Shown here one piece after another: positions 15,726 through 24,434 of a stretch of DNA of 64,000 nucleotides (the stretch's first letter is position 1; each line of letters starts with the position of its first letter). Made by a program: the position numbers and the translations under genes. The stretch lies in the NCBI GenBank assembly GCA_963754305.1, contig CAVWFR010000037.1:186001-250000 (forward strand), written 5' to 3'. This stretch comes from DATEDA01 sp963754305. Its GTDB lineage: Bacteria; Pseudomonadota; Gammaproteobacteria; Burkholderiales; SG8-39. The notes under the pieces are model-generated. The model searched no databases. It was not told the origin of the DNA and saw only the letters and a list, made by a program, of their open reading frames with translations.

Positions 15726-16718
15726 ATGACGAAGTGGCAGTACACGAAAGGGCTGCACGAGATCGGCAACGGCCTGCACGCCTATCTCGTCCCCGACGGG
15801 AGCTGGGGATGGTCCAATGCCGGGCTCGTCTCCGACGGCGGCCAGACGCTGCTCGTCGACACGCTCTTCGACCTGCCGCTCACCCGCGAGATGCTCGCTG
15901 CGATGCGCGACGCCGTCCCGGCCGCGAAGCGGATCGGCGCACTCGTCAACACCCACGGCAACGGCGACCACACGTTCGGTAACCAGCTCGTCGAGGGCGC
16001 GCGGATCATCGCGGCCGAAGGCTGCGTCGACGACATGAAGCACCGCCCGCCCGAGCAGTACGCCGGCTGGATGAAGGAATGGCCGAACATGGGGATGGCA
16101 GGCCGTTTCTGGTACGAGGTCATCGGCTCGCGCTTTGATTTCAGCGGGATCCGCCTCACGCTGCCGAACGAAACCTTCAAGGGCGAGCTGACCGTCGAGG
16201 TCGGCGACAAGACCGTCAAGCTGATCGAGGTCGGCCCGGCGCACACGCGCGGCGACGTGCTCGTCTACCTGCCGAAGGAACGCGTGGTCTACACCGGCGA
16301 CATGCTCTTCGTGGGCGGCCATCCGGCGGTCTGGGCGGGACCGGTGTCGAACTGGATCAAGGCGTGCGACACCATGCTCGGCTGGGACCTCGACGTCGTC
16401 GTCCCCGGTCACGGGCCGATCACCGACAAGTCGGGCATCCGCGAGCTGCGGGACTATCTCGCCTACCTTCTCGCCGAATCGCGCAAGTGCTACGACGCCG
16501 GACTCACGTTCCAGCAGGCGGCCGACCGCATCTCGCTCGCCCGCTGGAACTGGTCCGAGGAAGAGCGGATCTACGTCAACGTGCACGCGTGCTACCGGGA
16601 ATTCGCCGGTGCTTCCGCCGAACGCCCGGACGTGATGGAGATGCTGGCGCTGATGGGCGAGCGCCACTTCCGCAACCAGGCGGCGCAGTCCGGCTCGCGT
16701 GCGGAGACGGCACGGTGA
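15726..16718 (+). CDS. Metallo-beta-lactamase-fold hydrolase
   Basis: A 330-residue protein from the ATG at 15726. The zinc motif is THGNGDHTFGNQ (His77-x-Asn79-x-Asp81-His82), that is, HxHxDH with the second His replaced by Asn. This variant is found in a recognised subgroup whose members read THANGDHxxGN. Further ligands are in VGPAHTRGDVLVY, VYTGDMLFVGG and VVPGHGPITD. Substrate is unknown; a lactone or thioester is plausible next to a fumarylacetoacetate-hydrolase-family enzyme. Its TGA overlaps the GTG start of that next gene (GTGA). Confidence 0.85.
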   Translation: MTKWQYTKGLHEIGNGLHAYLVPDGSWGWSNAGLVSDGGQTLLVDTLFDLPLTREMLAAMRDAVPAAKRIGALVNTHGNGDHTFGNQLVEGARIIAAEGCVDDMKHRPPEQYAGWMKEWPNMGMAGRFWYEVIGSRFDFSGIRLTLPNETFKGELTVEVGDKTVKLIEVGPAHTRGDVLVYLPKERVVYTGDMLFVGGHPAVWAGPVSNWIKACDTMLGWDLDVVVPGHGPITDKSGIRELRDYLAYLLAESRKCYDAGLTFQQAADRISLARWNWSEEERIYVNVHACYREFAGASAERPDVMEMLALMGERHFRNQAAQSGSRAETAR

Positions 16719-17683
16719 AGCTCGCGACCTTCACTGCGCCCGGCGGCGCGCAGCACATCGGTGCGTTGCTGCCGGGCGAGCGACGGCTCGCCGACCTGAC
16801 GGCGTGCGACCCGGATCCCGTCTTCGCCGGCATGCTCGCCCTCATCGACGGCGGGGCGGCCGCGCTCGAGCGCGCGAAGTCGGTCGCCGCGAAACCCCGG
16901 GTGGTGCACGATCTCGCCGCCGTCGCGCTGCTCGCGCCGCTGCCAGTACCGCGGCGCCTGCGCGACTTTCTCTGCTTCGAGCTGCACGTGCGCCAGTCGC
17001 GAGCCAACCGCTACCTCTTCGGCATGGGGACCGAGCGGCTCGATCCGGCGAAGGTCGAGATCGCCAAGGTCTGGTATGAGCGCCCGGTCTACTACAAGGG
17101 CAATCCGTTCAGCGTCGTCGGCCACGGCGCGGAGGTCCACTGGCCGTCGTACTCGCGAGTGATCGACTACGAGCTCGAGATCGGCGTCGTCGTCGGACGC
17201 GGCGGCAAGAACATCCCGCGCGCGGACGCGCTGTCGCACGCTTTCGGCTACACGGTGTTCAACGACTTCTCGGCGCGCGACGAGCAGTACATCGAGATGC
17301 AGGGCACGCTCGGCCCGGCGAAGGGCAAGGACTTCGACACCGGCAATGCGATGGGGCCGTGGATCACCACTGCCGACGAGCTCGGCGATCCGCAGAACCT
17401 GACCATGATCGCGCGCATCAACGGCGAGGAGTGGTCGCGCGGGAGCTCGCAGACGATGCGGCACGGGTTCGCGGACATCATCGCCTACGCCTCCGCCGAT
17501 GAAACGCTCTATCCGGGCGAAGTCCTCGGCTCGGGTACGGTGGGCGGCGGGTGCGGGAACGAGCTCGGCCGCTTCATGAAGCACGGCGATGCGATCGAGC
17601 TGGAGGTGAGCGGGATCGGCGTCCTGCGCAACACCATCGTCGCGCCGCACGTGCGCGTGCCGCCGCAGATGCCGTTTAGGTGA
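16715..17683 (+). CDS. Fumarylacetoacetate hydrolase family protein
   Basis: The GTG at 16715 overlaps the upstream stop by four bases and gives 322 residues; the longer upstream frame is a shadow. The FAH fold is seen in VIDYELEIGVVVGRGGKNI (metal-binding glutamates), FGYTVFNDFSARDEQ and KGKDFDTGNAMGPWI (Asp and Lys of the active site), ending GSGTVGGGCGNELGR. Members cleave C-C bonds of 1,3-diketo acids or hydrate/decarboxylate ring-cleavage products. Together with the binding protein and the MBL-fold hydrolase it suggests the last steps of an aromatic or dicarboxylic acid pathway. Confidence 0.88.
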   Translation: MKLATFTAPGGAQHIGALLPGERRLADLTACDPDPVFAGMLALIDGGAAALERAKSVAAKPRVVHDLAAVALLAPLPVPRRLRDFLCFELHVRQSRANRYLFGMGTERLDPAKVEIAKVWYERPVYYKGNPFSVVGHGAEVHWPSYSRVIDYELEIGVVVGRGGKNIPRADALSHAFGYTVFNDFSARDEQYIEMQGTLGPAKGKDFDTGNAMGPWITTADELGDPQNLTMIARINGEEWSRGSSQTMRHGFADIIAYASADETLYPGEVLGSGTVGGGCGNELGRFMKHGDAIELEVSGIGVLRNTIVAPHVRVPPQMPFR

Positions 17684-17704
17684 ACCCGCAAGAAGCCGGC
17701 GCGA

Positions 17705-17733
17705 GCGCCCGCGCGTAGTTTGCGCGCGGGCGC
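17705..17733. terminator. Perfect 11-bp hairpin between convergent genes
   Basis: GCGCCCGCGCG (17705-17715), 7-base loop, CGCGCGGGCGC (17723-17733). It lies in the 80-base gap between the FAH gene (+) and the D-aminoacylase gene (-). No T run follows on either strand, so it could be a weak bidirectional terminator or an mRNA 3'-end stabiliser. Confidence 0.5.
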
Positions 17734-17763
17734 GCATACGCGATCAGACCTCGGCAGAACGGG

Positions 17764-19437
17764 TCAGACCGCGAACTCCCGCAGCAGCCTGCCCGCCCGC
17801 GGCGCAGCCGGAATCGGCCCGCTCTCGTCCACCACCCGCGCGCCGTTCACCCACACGCCGTGCACGCCGATCGCTGGGGTGACGAGCCGCGATGCACCCG
17901 CGGGCAGATCGAACACGCGCCGCTTCGGTCCGCGCCCGACGGTGGCGGGGTCGAACAGGAGCAGATCCGCGGCGCAGCCCTGCTCCAGGCGGCCGCGGTC
18001 GGGGATGCCGAACACGCTCGCCGGATCGCTCGTGAGCTTGCGCACCGCTGCCTCGAGCGGGAGCACTCCCCGCTCGCGCACCCAGTGGCCCAGGAGATGC
18101 AGTCCGAAGCCGGCGTCGTTGAAGAACGTGAGGTGCGCGCCCGCATCCGACAGCGACACCAGGCTGTGCGGATGCCGGATCAGCCGCGCGACCGCATCCT
18201 CGTCGGAGTTGAGCAGCAGCGCGGCGAAGACGGTCGCCAGGTCCTCCTCCAGCGCAAGATCGAGCAGCGCATCCAAAGGATGCTTGCCCTGATCGCGGCC
18301 GATATCGGCGAGCGACCTGTTCTCGAGCGCACGATGCGCCGGTAGCGCGCTTTCCACCACGAGCACCTTGTCCCACTCGCCGCTGAACAGGCGGAACACC
18401 GCGGGCTCGGCGAGCTCCGCGCGGATCGCATCGCGAAAGCCCCGGTCGGCGATTGCGCGCTTGAACGTCTCGCCCTTCTGCCCGAGCGCCGGCTGCCACG
18501 AGCTGAGCCCCTCGAACGGATACGGCGCCGCCAGCGTGAAGTCCATCGTGAGCGGACAGCAGGAGATCGCGCCGGACATCCGCCGCCCACGCGCGTTGGC
18601 CGCGGCGATCTCGTCGAGATCGCGGAATGCCGAATCGGGGCTCATATTGCTGTGAAGGAGCGCCGCGACGACCACCGGCCGGCCATTCCGCGCGGCCACC
18701 TCCTCGAGGAAGCTCACCTTGGTGTGACCACCCTTGGTCAGCATGAAGACGCCGCGACCGCCAAGCGCGCCCGTGAGCGCCAACAGCTCCGCATCGTCGG
18801 CGAGCCGCGACGGCATCGGGATGCCGCCGTCGCCGTTGTGGGCGGGCGACGTCGAGGTCGCGAAACCAATCGCGCCCGCGTGCATGCCCTCGGCTACGAG
18901 GGTGCGCATCGCCTCGATCTCCGCCGCGGTCGCCGCGCGCCGCGCCGCATCCTCGCGCAGGACGAACGTGCGGACCGACGAGTGCCCGACGAAGGCGGCG
19001 AGGTTCAGCCCCGCGCCGTTGCGCTCGAGCATCGCCAGGTACTCCGGCACCGTCTCGAACTCCCAACGGATCCCGGCGCGCAGCGCTTCCAGCGACATGC
19101 CCTCGACGTTGGTGAGGTTGCGCATCGTGAGATCGCGATCGGCCGGCCGGCACGGGGCGATCGTGAAGCCGCAGTTGCCGATGATCGCGGTGGTGACACC
19201 GGCCGCGGTCGATGCGGCGAGATCCGGGTCCCAGGTGACCTGGGCGTCGTAGTGGGTGTGATTGTCGATGATCCCCGGCGCGAGCGCGAGGCCGCGCGCG
19301 TCGACGATCTCGCGTCCCGAACCGACGTCCTCGCCGATCGCCGCGATCCGGCCGGCTGCTACGGCAAGGCTGCCGGGCCGCAGTGCGGAGCCCAGGCCGT
19401 CGACGATGAGGGCGTTGCGGATCACGAGGTCATGCAC
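17764..19437 (-). CDS. N-acyl-D-amino-acid deacylase (D-aminoacylase) family amidohydrolase
   Basis: I choose the GTG at 19437 (557 residues), where HDLVIRNALIVDGLGS begins and GGAG lies seven bases upstream; the earlier ATG would add 64 unconserved residues. The motif GIIDNHTHYDAQVTWDPDL holds the HxH metal site, IGNCGFTIAPCRP and SHSSVR-type segments follow, and SDAGAHLTFF carries the catalytic Asp. The family releases fatty or acetyl groups from N-acyl-D-amino acids or related amides. It is transcribed toward the FAH cassette and diverges from the hydrolase at 19698. A specific substrate cannot be inferred. Confidence 0.87.
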   Translation of the reverse strand: MHDLVIRNALIVDGLGSALRPGSLAVAAGRIAAIGEDVGSGREIVDARGLALAPGIIDNHTHYDAQVTWDPDLAASTAAGVTTAIIGNCGFTIAPCRPADRDLTMRNLTNVEGMSLEALRAGIRWEFETVPEYLAMLERNGAGLNLAAFVGHSSVRTFVLREDAARRAATAAEIEAMRTLVAEGMHAGAIGFATSTSPAHNGDGGIPMPSRLADDAELLALTGALGGRGVFMLTKGGHTKVSFLEEVAARNGRPVVVAALLHSNMSPDSAFRDLDEIAAANARGRRMSGAISCCPLTMDFTLAAPYPFEGLSSWQPALGQKGETFKRAIADRGFRDAIRAELAEPAVFRLFSGEWDKVLVVESALPAHRALENRSLADIGRDQGKHPLDALLDLALEEDLATVFAALLLNSDEDAVARLIRHPHSLVSLSDAGAHLTFFNDAGFGLHLLGHWVRERGVLPLEAAVRKLTSDPASVFGIPDRGRLEQGCAADLLLFDPATVGRGPKRRVFDLPAGASRLVTPAIGVHGVWVNGARVVDESGPIPAAPRAGRLLREFAV

Positions 19438-19697
19438 GGGGCGGCTCCGGGAGGACGGCGCGGGGGATGGTACGCCAAGTTCTGCGGTGCGAGCCCAGCG
19501 CAGGCGCGCGGTCCTCGCGCTCCCCGCAGCAACCTCGTGGCACTGATCGCTTGCGGGGGAATGCCACTTGTCCGCCTGGGGCTCGTTACGCACGGGTTGG
19601 TTCGTGGATCGCATCAAGAGTGGACACATCTAGCCAATCGCCACCGCGGCCTCCGCGCTTCGGGTACCCTTCGAGCCTTCGCGAGCCGGAGGATCCC

Positions 19698-20591
19698 ATG
19701 CCGCATGCCACCACCAGCGACGGCGTGAAGCTCTACTACGAGGAGGCGGGCAGCGGCCAGCCGCTCGTGTTCGTGCACGAGTTTGCCGGCGACCACCGCA
19801 GCTGGGAGCCGCAGATGCGGTTCTTCTCGCACCGCTACCGCTGCGTCACCTACAGCGCGCGCGGCTATCCGCCCTCGGACGTGCCCGACGGCCTCGAGAA
19901 GTACTCGCAAGCGCGCGCGCGCGACGACGTCGTGGCGATCCTCGATCACCTCGGCTTCGAGAAGGCGCACATCGTCGGCCTGTCGATGGGCGGCTTCGCG
20001 ACCCTGCACGTCGGGCTCGGGCATCCCCATCGCGCCCGCTCGCTCGTCGTGGCCGGCTGCGGCTATGGCGCGCAGCCGGGTGAGGAGGAAAATTTCCGCG
20101 CCGAGGTCGAGGCCGCGGCGCAGATGTTCGACAGCCAGGGCGCCGTCGGCGCCGCGCCGAAGTACGGCGACGGTCCGACGCGCGTGCAGTTCAAGAACAA
20201 GGATCCGCGCGGCTGGGGCGAGTTCATCCAGCAGCTCAAGGAGCATTCGCCCAAGGGCTCGGCGATGACGCTCCGCGGGGTGCAGAAGCGCCGCCCGCTC
20301 CTCCACCAGCTCGTCGACGGGATGAAGAAGATCGAGGTGCCGACGCTGGTGCTGACCGGCGACGAGGACGAGCCCTGCCTGGAGGCGAGCCTGCTGATCA
20401 AGCGCTCGATCTCGACCGCGGGCCTCGCGATCATTCCGTGCGCCGGGCACACGATCAACATCGAGGAGCCGGAGGCGTTCAACCGCGCGGTGGCCGACTT
20501 CCTCGCCGCGGTCGAGGCCGGACGCTGGCCGCGGCGCGATCCGCGGGCGGTGGTGGGCGGCAGCATCCTCGGCTTCGGGAAGAAAGCGTAG
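19698..20591 (+). CDS. Alpha/beta hydrolase
   Basis: A 297-residue protein from the ATG at 19698 with GGAGGA just upstream. The nucleophile elbow is GLSMGG (Ser96), the oxyanion region is VFVHEFAG, an acid follows in LVLTGDEDEPC, and the catalytic His is in AGHTINIEEPEAF. This order is normal for esterase or C-C hydrolase members of the family (MhpC/BphD-like folds). Its position before an SDR and a Bug protein on the same strand suggests a catabolic role, but substrate is unknown. Confidence 0.88.
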   Translation: MPHATTSDGVKLYYEEAGSGQPLVFVHEFAGDHRSWEPQMRFFSHRYRCVTYSARGYPPSDVPDGLEKYSQARARDDVVAILDHLGFEKAHIVGLSMGGFATLHVGLGHPHRARSLVVAGCGYGAQPGEEENFRAEVEAAAQMFDSQGAVGAAPKYGDGPTRVQFKNKDPRGWGEFIQQLKEHSPKGSAMTLRGVQKRRPLLHQLVDGMKKIEVPTLVLTGDEDEPCLEASLLIKRSISTAGLAIIPCAGHTINIEEPEAFNRAVADFLAAVEAGRWPRRDPRAVVGGSILGFGKKA

Positions 20592-20616
20592 CCTGCGGCC
20601 TCGATCTAGGGATTCT

Positions 20617-20634
20617 AGGGGGACCTTTCCCCCT
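20617..20634. repeat. G5/C5 intergenic hairpin
   Basis: AGGGGG (20617-20622), ACCTTT loop, CCCCCT (20629-20634), in the 63-base gap between the alpha/beta hydrolase and the SDR gene. It could reduce read-through between the two genes; it belongs to a set of similar hairpins in this window. Confidence 0.4.
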
Positions 20635-20654
20635 TGCTCTACATAAGGATTGCA

Positions 20655-21410
20655 ATGGAGCTGGGACTCGCAGGCAAGACCGTCCTCATTACCGGCGCCT
20701 CCAAGGGCATCGGGCTCGCGTGCGCGCTCGAGTTCGCCCGCGAGGGGTGCGACGTTCATCTCGTGTCGCGCGACCAGGGACGGCTCGATGCCGCACGCGA
20801 GAGAGTCCGCGCGGTGCGCGACGTGAAGGTCGCGCTGCACGCCGCGGACCTGCGCGACAGCGCCACCGTCAAGCGCATCGCCGCCGAGTGCGCCGCGGCG
20901 GACATCCTGGTGAACAACGCCGGCGACATCCCCGGCGGGCCGATCGGCGATATCGACGAAGCGCGGTGGCGGCACGCCTGGGACTTGAAGGTCTTCGGCT
21001 ACGTGAACATGACGCGCGAGATGATCGGGCACATGCAGACCCGCGGGCGCGGCGTCATCGTCAACGTCATCGGCATGGCGGCCGAGAAGCCGAGCTGGGA
21101 GTACGTCTGCGGCGCGACCGCCAACGCGGGTCTCGCGGCGTTCACCAAGGCGCTCGGCGGGAAAGCGCCCGAGTTCGGCGTGCGCGTGGTCGCGGTGCAC
21201 CCGCCGGCGACGCGCACCGACCGCATCACCGCGCTGCTGAAGACGGTGGCGAAGAGCAGGTACGGCGACGAGTCGCGGATCGACGACGTGCTGAAGGACG
21301 GGAGCTTCGGCAAGGTGATCGAGCCCGAGCAGGTCGCCGACACGGTCGTCTATTTCGCGTCCGACCGGGCGAAGCACCTGTCGGGCGTCGTGCTCAACCT
21401 GGGGGCATGA
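20655..21410 (+). CDS. Short-chain dehydrogenase/reductase-fold protein lacking the usual catalytic Ser and Lys
   Basis: A 251-residue Rossmann protein from the ATG at 20655 (AAGGA upstream). The cofactor motif TGASKGIG is at residues 13-20 and NNAG at ~87-90. The active-site region reads VIVNVIGMAAEKP then Y150-VCGA, so the Tyr is present, but the Lys of YxxxK is Ala154 and the preceding Ser is Ile/Gly. A recognised SDR subgroup shares this pattern, so the protein may bind NAD(P) without standard chemistry or use another base. Its TGA overlaps the ATG of the downstream Bug gene (ATGA). Confidence 0.85.
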   Translation: MELGLAGKTVLITGASKGIGLACALEFAREGCDVHLVSRDQGRLDAARERVRAVRDVKVALHAADLRDSATVKRIAAECAAADILVNNAGDIPGGPIGDIDEARWRHAWDLKVFGYVNMTREMIGHMQTRGRGVIVNVIGMAAEKPSWEYVCGATANAGLAAFTKALGGKAPEFGVRVVAVHPPATRTDRITALLKTVAKSRYGDESRIDDVLKDGSFGKVIEPEQVADTVVYFASDRAKHLSGVVLNLGA

Positions 21411-22432
21411 GGGTAGTGACGGAATTAAAGCGCGTGTTGCCACAGCATTCAGCCATCAAGGTACGGAAGGTCCGTCGGCAGCTGCTCGCCGGCGCGCTCG
21501 CGCTCGGCCTCGCGTGCGCCGCCGGCGCGCAACAGGACTGGCCGTCGCGGCCGGTCACGCTGATCAACCCGTTCGCGGCGGGATCCGCGGTGGACGTCGT
21601 GGCCCGCCTGGTCGCGCAGAGCATGTCGCAGAATCTGGGCCGGGCGGTGAACGTCGAGAACCGAACCGGCGCCTCCGGCAACATCGGCACCGAGGCCGCT
21701 GCGCGCGCGAAGCCGGACGGCATGACGCTCCTCCTCGGCTCGCCGGGCAGCATGGCGATCAATCCCTATCTCTTCGCGAAGTTGCCGTACGACGCCGAGA
21801 AGGACTTCGTTCCGGTCGTCCACCTCGTCTCGTTCCCGCAGGTGCTCGTCGTGAACCCGTCGCTGCCGGTGAAGAACCTGGGCGAGCTACTCGCCTACGC
21901 GCGGAGCCAGCCGGGCAAGCTGAATTACGGCTCGTCCGGACAGGGCTCCACCTCGCACCTGGTCATGGAGTTGCTCAAGGCGGACGCGAAGCTCGACATG
22001 GTCCACGTGCCCTATCGCGGCGGCGCGCCCGCGATCCAGGCGCTGATCGCCGGCGACGTCCAGGTCGCGGTCGAGGGGCTCCCCTCGCTGCCCTCGCACC
22101 TCCGGTCGGGGGCCATCCGTCCGCTCGCGGTTACCTCGTCGAAACGCGCCCCGCTCCTGCCGGACGTTCCCGCGATCGCCGAGACCATCCCCGGTTTCGA
22201 CGCCGCGGCATGGATCATCCTGTTCGCGCCGGCCGGAACGCCGCCGGTGATCGTCGAGCGCGCGGCGGTCGAAGCAAAGCGCGCGATGGAGGATCCGGGC
22301 GTGCAGGCCAAGCTCGCCGAGATGGGTGCCTCGGTCAGCGGGATCGGCCCGGCCGAGACCGCCGCGATGCACCGCCGCGAGCTGGCGAAGTTCAAGCGGG
22401 CGGTGGAGATCTCCGGCGCGAAGGCCGAATAG
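21407..22432 (+). CDS. Bug-family periplasmic substrate-binding protein
   Basis: The ATG at 21407 overlaps the SDR stop (ATGA), giving 341 residues with a long, basic N-region before the hydrophobic stretch LLAGALALGLACAAGAQQ. The first codon is uncertain: a GTG at 21416 is also possible. The mature domain shows WPSRPVTLINPFAAG, NVENRTGASGNIGTEAA, KPDGMTLLLG and APAGTPPVIVERA. It is coupled to the SDR and alpha/beta hydrolase. A 16-base palindrome (22431-22446) overlaps its stop codon. Confidence 0.9.
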   Translation: MRVVTELKRVLPQHSAIKVRKVRRQLLAGALALGLACAAGAQQDWPSRPVTLINPFAAGSAVDVVARLVAQSMSQNLGRAVNVENRTGASGNIGTEAAARAKPDGMTLLLGSPGSMAINPYLFAKLPYDAEKDFVPVVHLVSFPQVLVVNPSLPVKNLGELLAYARSQPGKLNYGSSGQGSTSHLVMELLKADAKLDMVHVPYRGGAPAIQALIAGDVQVAVEGLPSLPSHLRSGAIRPLAVTSSKRAPLLPDVPAIAETIPGFDAAAWIILFAPAGTPPVIVERAAVEAKRAMEDPGVQAKLAEMGASVSGIGPAETAAMHRRELAKFKRAVEISGAKAE

Positions 22433-22446
22433 CGCCGGCCGGCGCT
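22431..22446. terminator. 16-base perfect palindrome overlapping the Bug stop codon
   Basis: AGCGCCGGCCGGCGCT reads the same on both strands and starts in the TAG stop of the Bug gene. The folded hairpin has a tight loop and no T run. It could act as a weak terminator or a DNA-binding site. Confidence 0.3.
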
Positions 22447-22479
22447 CAGCGAACGCGTTGAAATAGGAACAGGGACGTC

Positions 22480-22596
22480 ATGCTCCGCCGCACATCGCTC
22501 GTCTTCGCGCTGTCGTGCCTGTGGTGCGTCGCCACCCCGTCCGCGGCGCACGCCAGCGCGATATTCGGTGCGGGGCGAAATAATGTCGATCTTTGA
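22480..22596 (+). pseudogene. Truncated exported-protein gene: intact start and signal peptide, then lost
   Basis: An ATG at 22480 preceded by AGGAACAGGGA opens a typical signal peptide (MLRRTSLVFALSCLWCVATP, then SAAHAS). The frame ends at 22596 after only 38 codons. Base composition drops sharply right after the signal peptide (the line 22561-22620 is about 47% GC). This looks like the 5' remnant of a secreted-protein gene cut by an insertion or deletion. The original product cannot be identified. Confidence 0.5.
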
Positions 22597-22817
22597 GTAA
22601 GTCTCGCAGTTTTCCGGCAACACGGCCCATTTGGGCTACGTGTTCTTGCTACGGAGCGCTCCGAGACCGGTCTGCACCACACCCATACTGGCATAGCGCG
22701 CGAACGAGAAGGCCATCTCGAGTGGCCTAATCGCTTGAACGGATTTGGAGCCTGGCGCGCCCGGCAGGATGAATCTGGCACCGATTGCGCGGCGGTCGCG
22801 AAGCGACCTGAAGGACG
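22562..22817. other. Lower-GC filler sequence after the truncated signal-peptide gene; no gene seen
   Basis: Between the broken signal-peptide frame and the cupin gene there is no supported gene. The first 60 bases are about 47% GC, while surrounding genes are near 70%. A minus-strand frame (ending at 22636) runs in from the cupin shadow but matches nothing I know. No transposase, inverted ends or target duplication is visible. Confidence 0.45.
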
Positions 22818-23279
22818 CTACTCGCGCTTCTCGGCCGGAATCGCGGTCGCCGGGCCCATGCCCCACACCTGGATCACCACCTCGCCGTCCTTCGCGCCGT
22901 CGTAGTGCACCTTGCCGGCGCGGTGGATGACGTAGCTGCCCGCCGGCGCGGGCACGGTGCTCGCGGGGTCGAATTTCTCGCCGGTGCCCATCCACCAGGT
23001 GCCGGAGATCACGGCGAAGAAGCGGTCGTTCTGGTGGAAGTGCGGGCGGCTCATGTTTCCCGGCAGCCACTTGATGCGCGCGACGTAGGGTCCGGGCTTG
23101 GACGGATCGCCGTAGAGAATCGCCTGCTCGTTCGTCCCGCTCGGATTCTTCACCCAGCGGATGTCCGCCGGCGCCGTGAAGTCGACCGCCTCGCGGTCGA
23201 TATCGGCCAACGACGCGCCCGCGACAAGTGATGCGAGCGCGACGACGACGCCCGCCTTGAAAAGCGCCTGGACTCGCAT
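22818..23279 (-). CDS. Exported cupin-domain protein
   Basis: The ATG at 23279, preceded by GGGAGGGA, gives 153 residues with a signal peptide (ALFKAGVVVALASLVAGASL). The cupin barrel appears as WLPGNMSRPHFHQNDRFFAV (metal-type histidines in PHFHQND), ISGTWWMGTGEKFDP and VIHRAGKVHYDGA. It is a small periplasmic single-domain cupin, perhaps binding a metal or acting on a small organic substrate. It diverges from the NHL-repeat gene at 23365, sharing an 85-base promoter region. Confidence 0.85.
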   Translation of the reverse strand: MRVQALFKAGVVVALASLVAGASLADIDREAVDFTAPADIRWVKNPSGTNEQAILYGDPSKPGPYVARIKWLPGNMSRPHFHQNDRFFAVISGTWWMGTGEKFDPASTVPAPAGSYVIHRAGKVHYDGAKDGEVVIQVWGMGPATAIPAEKRE

Positions 23280-23364
23280 GCCGGATTCCCTCCCTCGGCC
23301 AGTCGACGGCGCCATGCTACGCTGCCGCACGCATTCCATCCGGCCGATCGAAAGAGGACATCCG

Positions 23365-24327
23365 ATGACGACGATCCTGGGCAGCGGCGAGCATCGCTAT
23401 CGCGTGGTGGAAGACTGGGCGAAGCTGCCCGAGGGGTGGGAGCTCAAGGATGTCGCCGCGGTCGCGGTGGACAGCAAGGACCGCGTCTACGTGTTCAACC
23501 GCGGCGAGCACCCGATGATCGTGTTCGATCGCGACGGAGGCTTCCTCCGCTCGTGGGGCGAGGGGACGTTCCCGCGTGCGCACGGCCTGCACATCGACGC
23601 CGACGACATCCTCTACTGCACCGACGACGGCGGCCACTTCGTGCGCAAGTGCACCACCGAGGGCAAGGTGCTGCTCGAGATCGGCGTTCCCGGCCAGGCC
23701 GCACCGTACATGAGCGGCACGCCCTTCCATCGCTGCACGCACACCGCTCTCTCGCCCAAGGGCGAGATCTACGTGAGCGACGGGTACGGCAACGCGCGCG
23801 TCCACAAGTTCTCGCCGGACGGAAAGCTCCTCCTGTCCTGGGGCGAGCCGGGCACCGACCCCGGCCAGTTCAACATCGCGCACAATATCGCCACCGACCC
23901 GGAAGGCTGGGTCTATGTCGCCGACCGCGAGAACCACCGCGTCCAGGTGTTCGACGGCAACGGCCGCTACGAGACGCAGTGGGTCAACATGCACCGGCCC
24001 TGCGGCCTCTATTGCTGCCGCGGACGGAAGGCGCAATTCATCATCGGCGAGCTCGGGCCGGCGATGGCGGTGAACCGCAACCATCCCAACATCGGACCGC
24101 GTCTCTCCATCGTCGACGGCGAAGGCAAAGTCGTCGCGCGGCTCGGCGGCGAGGCGGGACCGGGCCTCGAGACGGGCAAGTTCGTGGCGCCGCACGGGCT
24201 CGCGGTCGACTCGCGGGGCGACATTTACGTCGGCGAGGTCAGCTACACCGAGTATCCGCGCCTGTTTCCGGATAGTGCGATTCCGTGGCGCATGCGGTCG
24301 CTGCAGAAGCTGCAGCGCCTGAGCTAG
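23365..24327 (+). CDS. NHL-repeat beta-propeller protein (peptidylglycine alpha-amidating lyase-like)
   Basis: The ATG at 23365 (GAGGA upstream) gives 320 residues without a signal peptide. Successive NHL blades are visible: DVAAVAVDSKDRVYVFNRGE, PRAHGLHIDADDILYCTDDG, HTALSPKGEIYVSDGYGNAR, NIATDPEGWVYVADRENHRV and PHGLAVDSRGDIYVGEVSYT. The six-bladed propeller resembles the lyase domain of peptidyl-alpha-hydroxyglycine alpha-amidating lyases, the usual name for bacterial relatives, but real activity and substrate are unknown. It ends just before two strong hairpins. Confidence 0.85.
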   Translation: MTTILGSGEHRYRVVEDWAKLPEGWELKDVAAVAVDSKDRVYVFNRGEHPMIVFDRDGGFLRSWGEGTFPRAHGLHIDADDILYCTDDGGHFVRKCTTEGKVLLEIGVPGQAAPYMSGTPFHRCTHTALSPKGEIYVSDGYGNARVHKFSPDGKLLLSWGEPGTDPGQFNIAHNIATDPEGWVYVADRENHRVQVFDGNGRYETQWVNMHRPCGLYCCRGRKAQFIIGELGPAMAVNRNHPNIGPRLSIVDGEGKVVARLGGEAGPGLETGKFVAPHGLAVDSRGDIYVGEVSYTEYPRLFPDSAIPWRMRSLQKLQRLS

Positions 24328-24331
24328 CGAC

Positions 24332-24359
24332 AGGATCGCCGCCGCGAGGCGGCGATCCT
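24332..24359 (+). terminator. Perfect 12-bp hairpin after the NHL gene
   Basis: AGGATCGCCGCC (24332-24343), GCGA loop, GGCGGCGATCCT (24348-24359). It begins four bases after the stop codon at 24327. There is no T run, but stem strength and position suggest a terminator or mRNA end stabiliser. Confidence 0.55.
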
Positions 24360-24374
24360 CCTCAGATGGAAGAG

Positions 24375-24398
24375 TGCGAGGGGGTATGCCCTCTCGCA
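24375..24398. terminator. 10-bp hairpin between convergent genes
   Basis: TGCGAGGGGG (24375-24384), TATG loop, CCCTCTCGCA (24389-24398), with one G-T wobble. It lies between the NHL gene (+) and the repeat protein gene (-), so it may serve both. It is part of the G-run hairpin set in this window. Confidence 0.5.
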
Positions 24399-24434
24399 TC
24401 GTGACAACTAGCAACCCCCGATGGTGACTGGCGC

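Noticed and set aside
22636..22815. Minus-strand frame ending ARYASMGVVQTGLGALRSKN
   Set aside because: It runs into a shadow of the cupin gene and lacks its own start and ribosome site; the peptide is not recognised.
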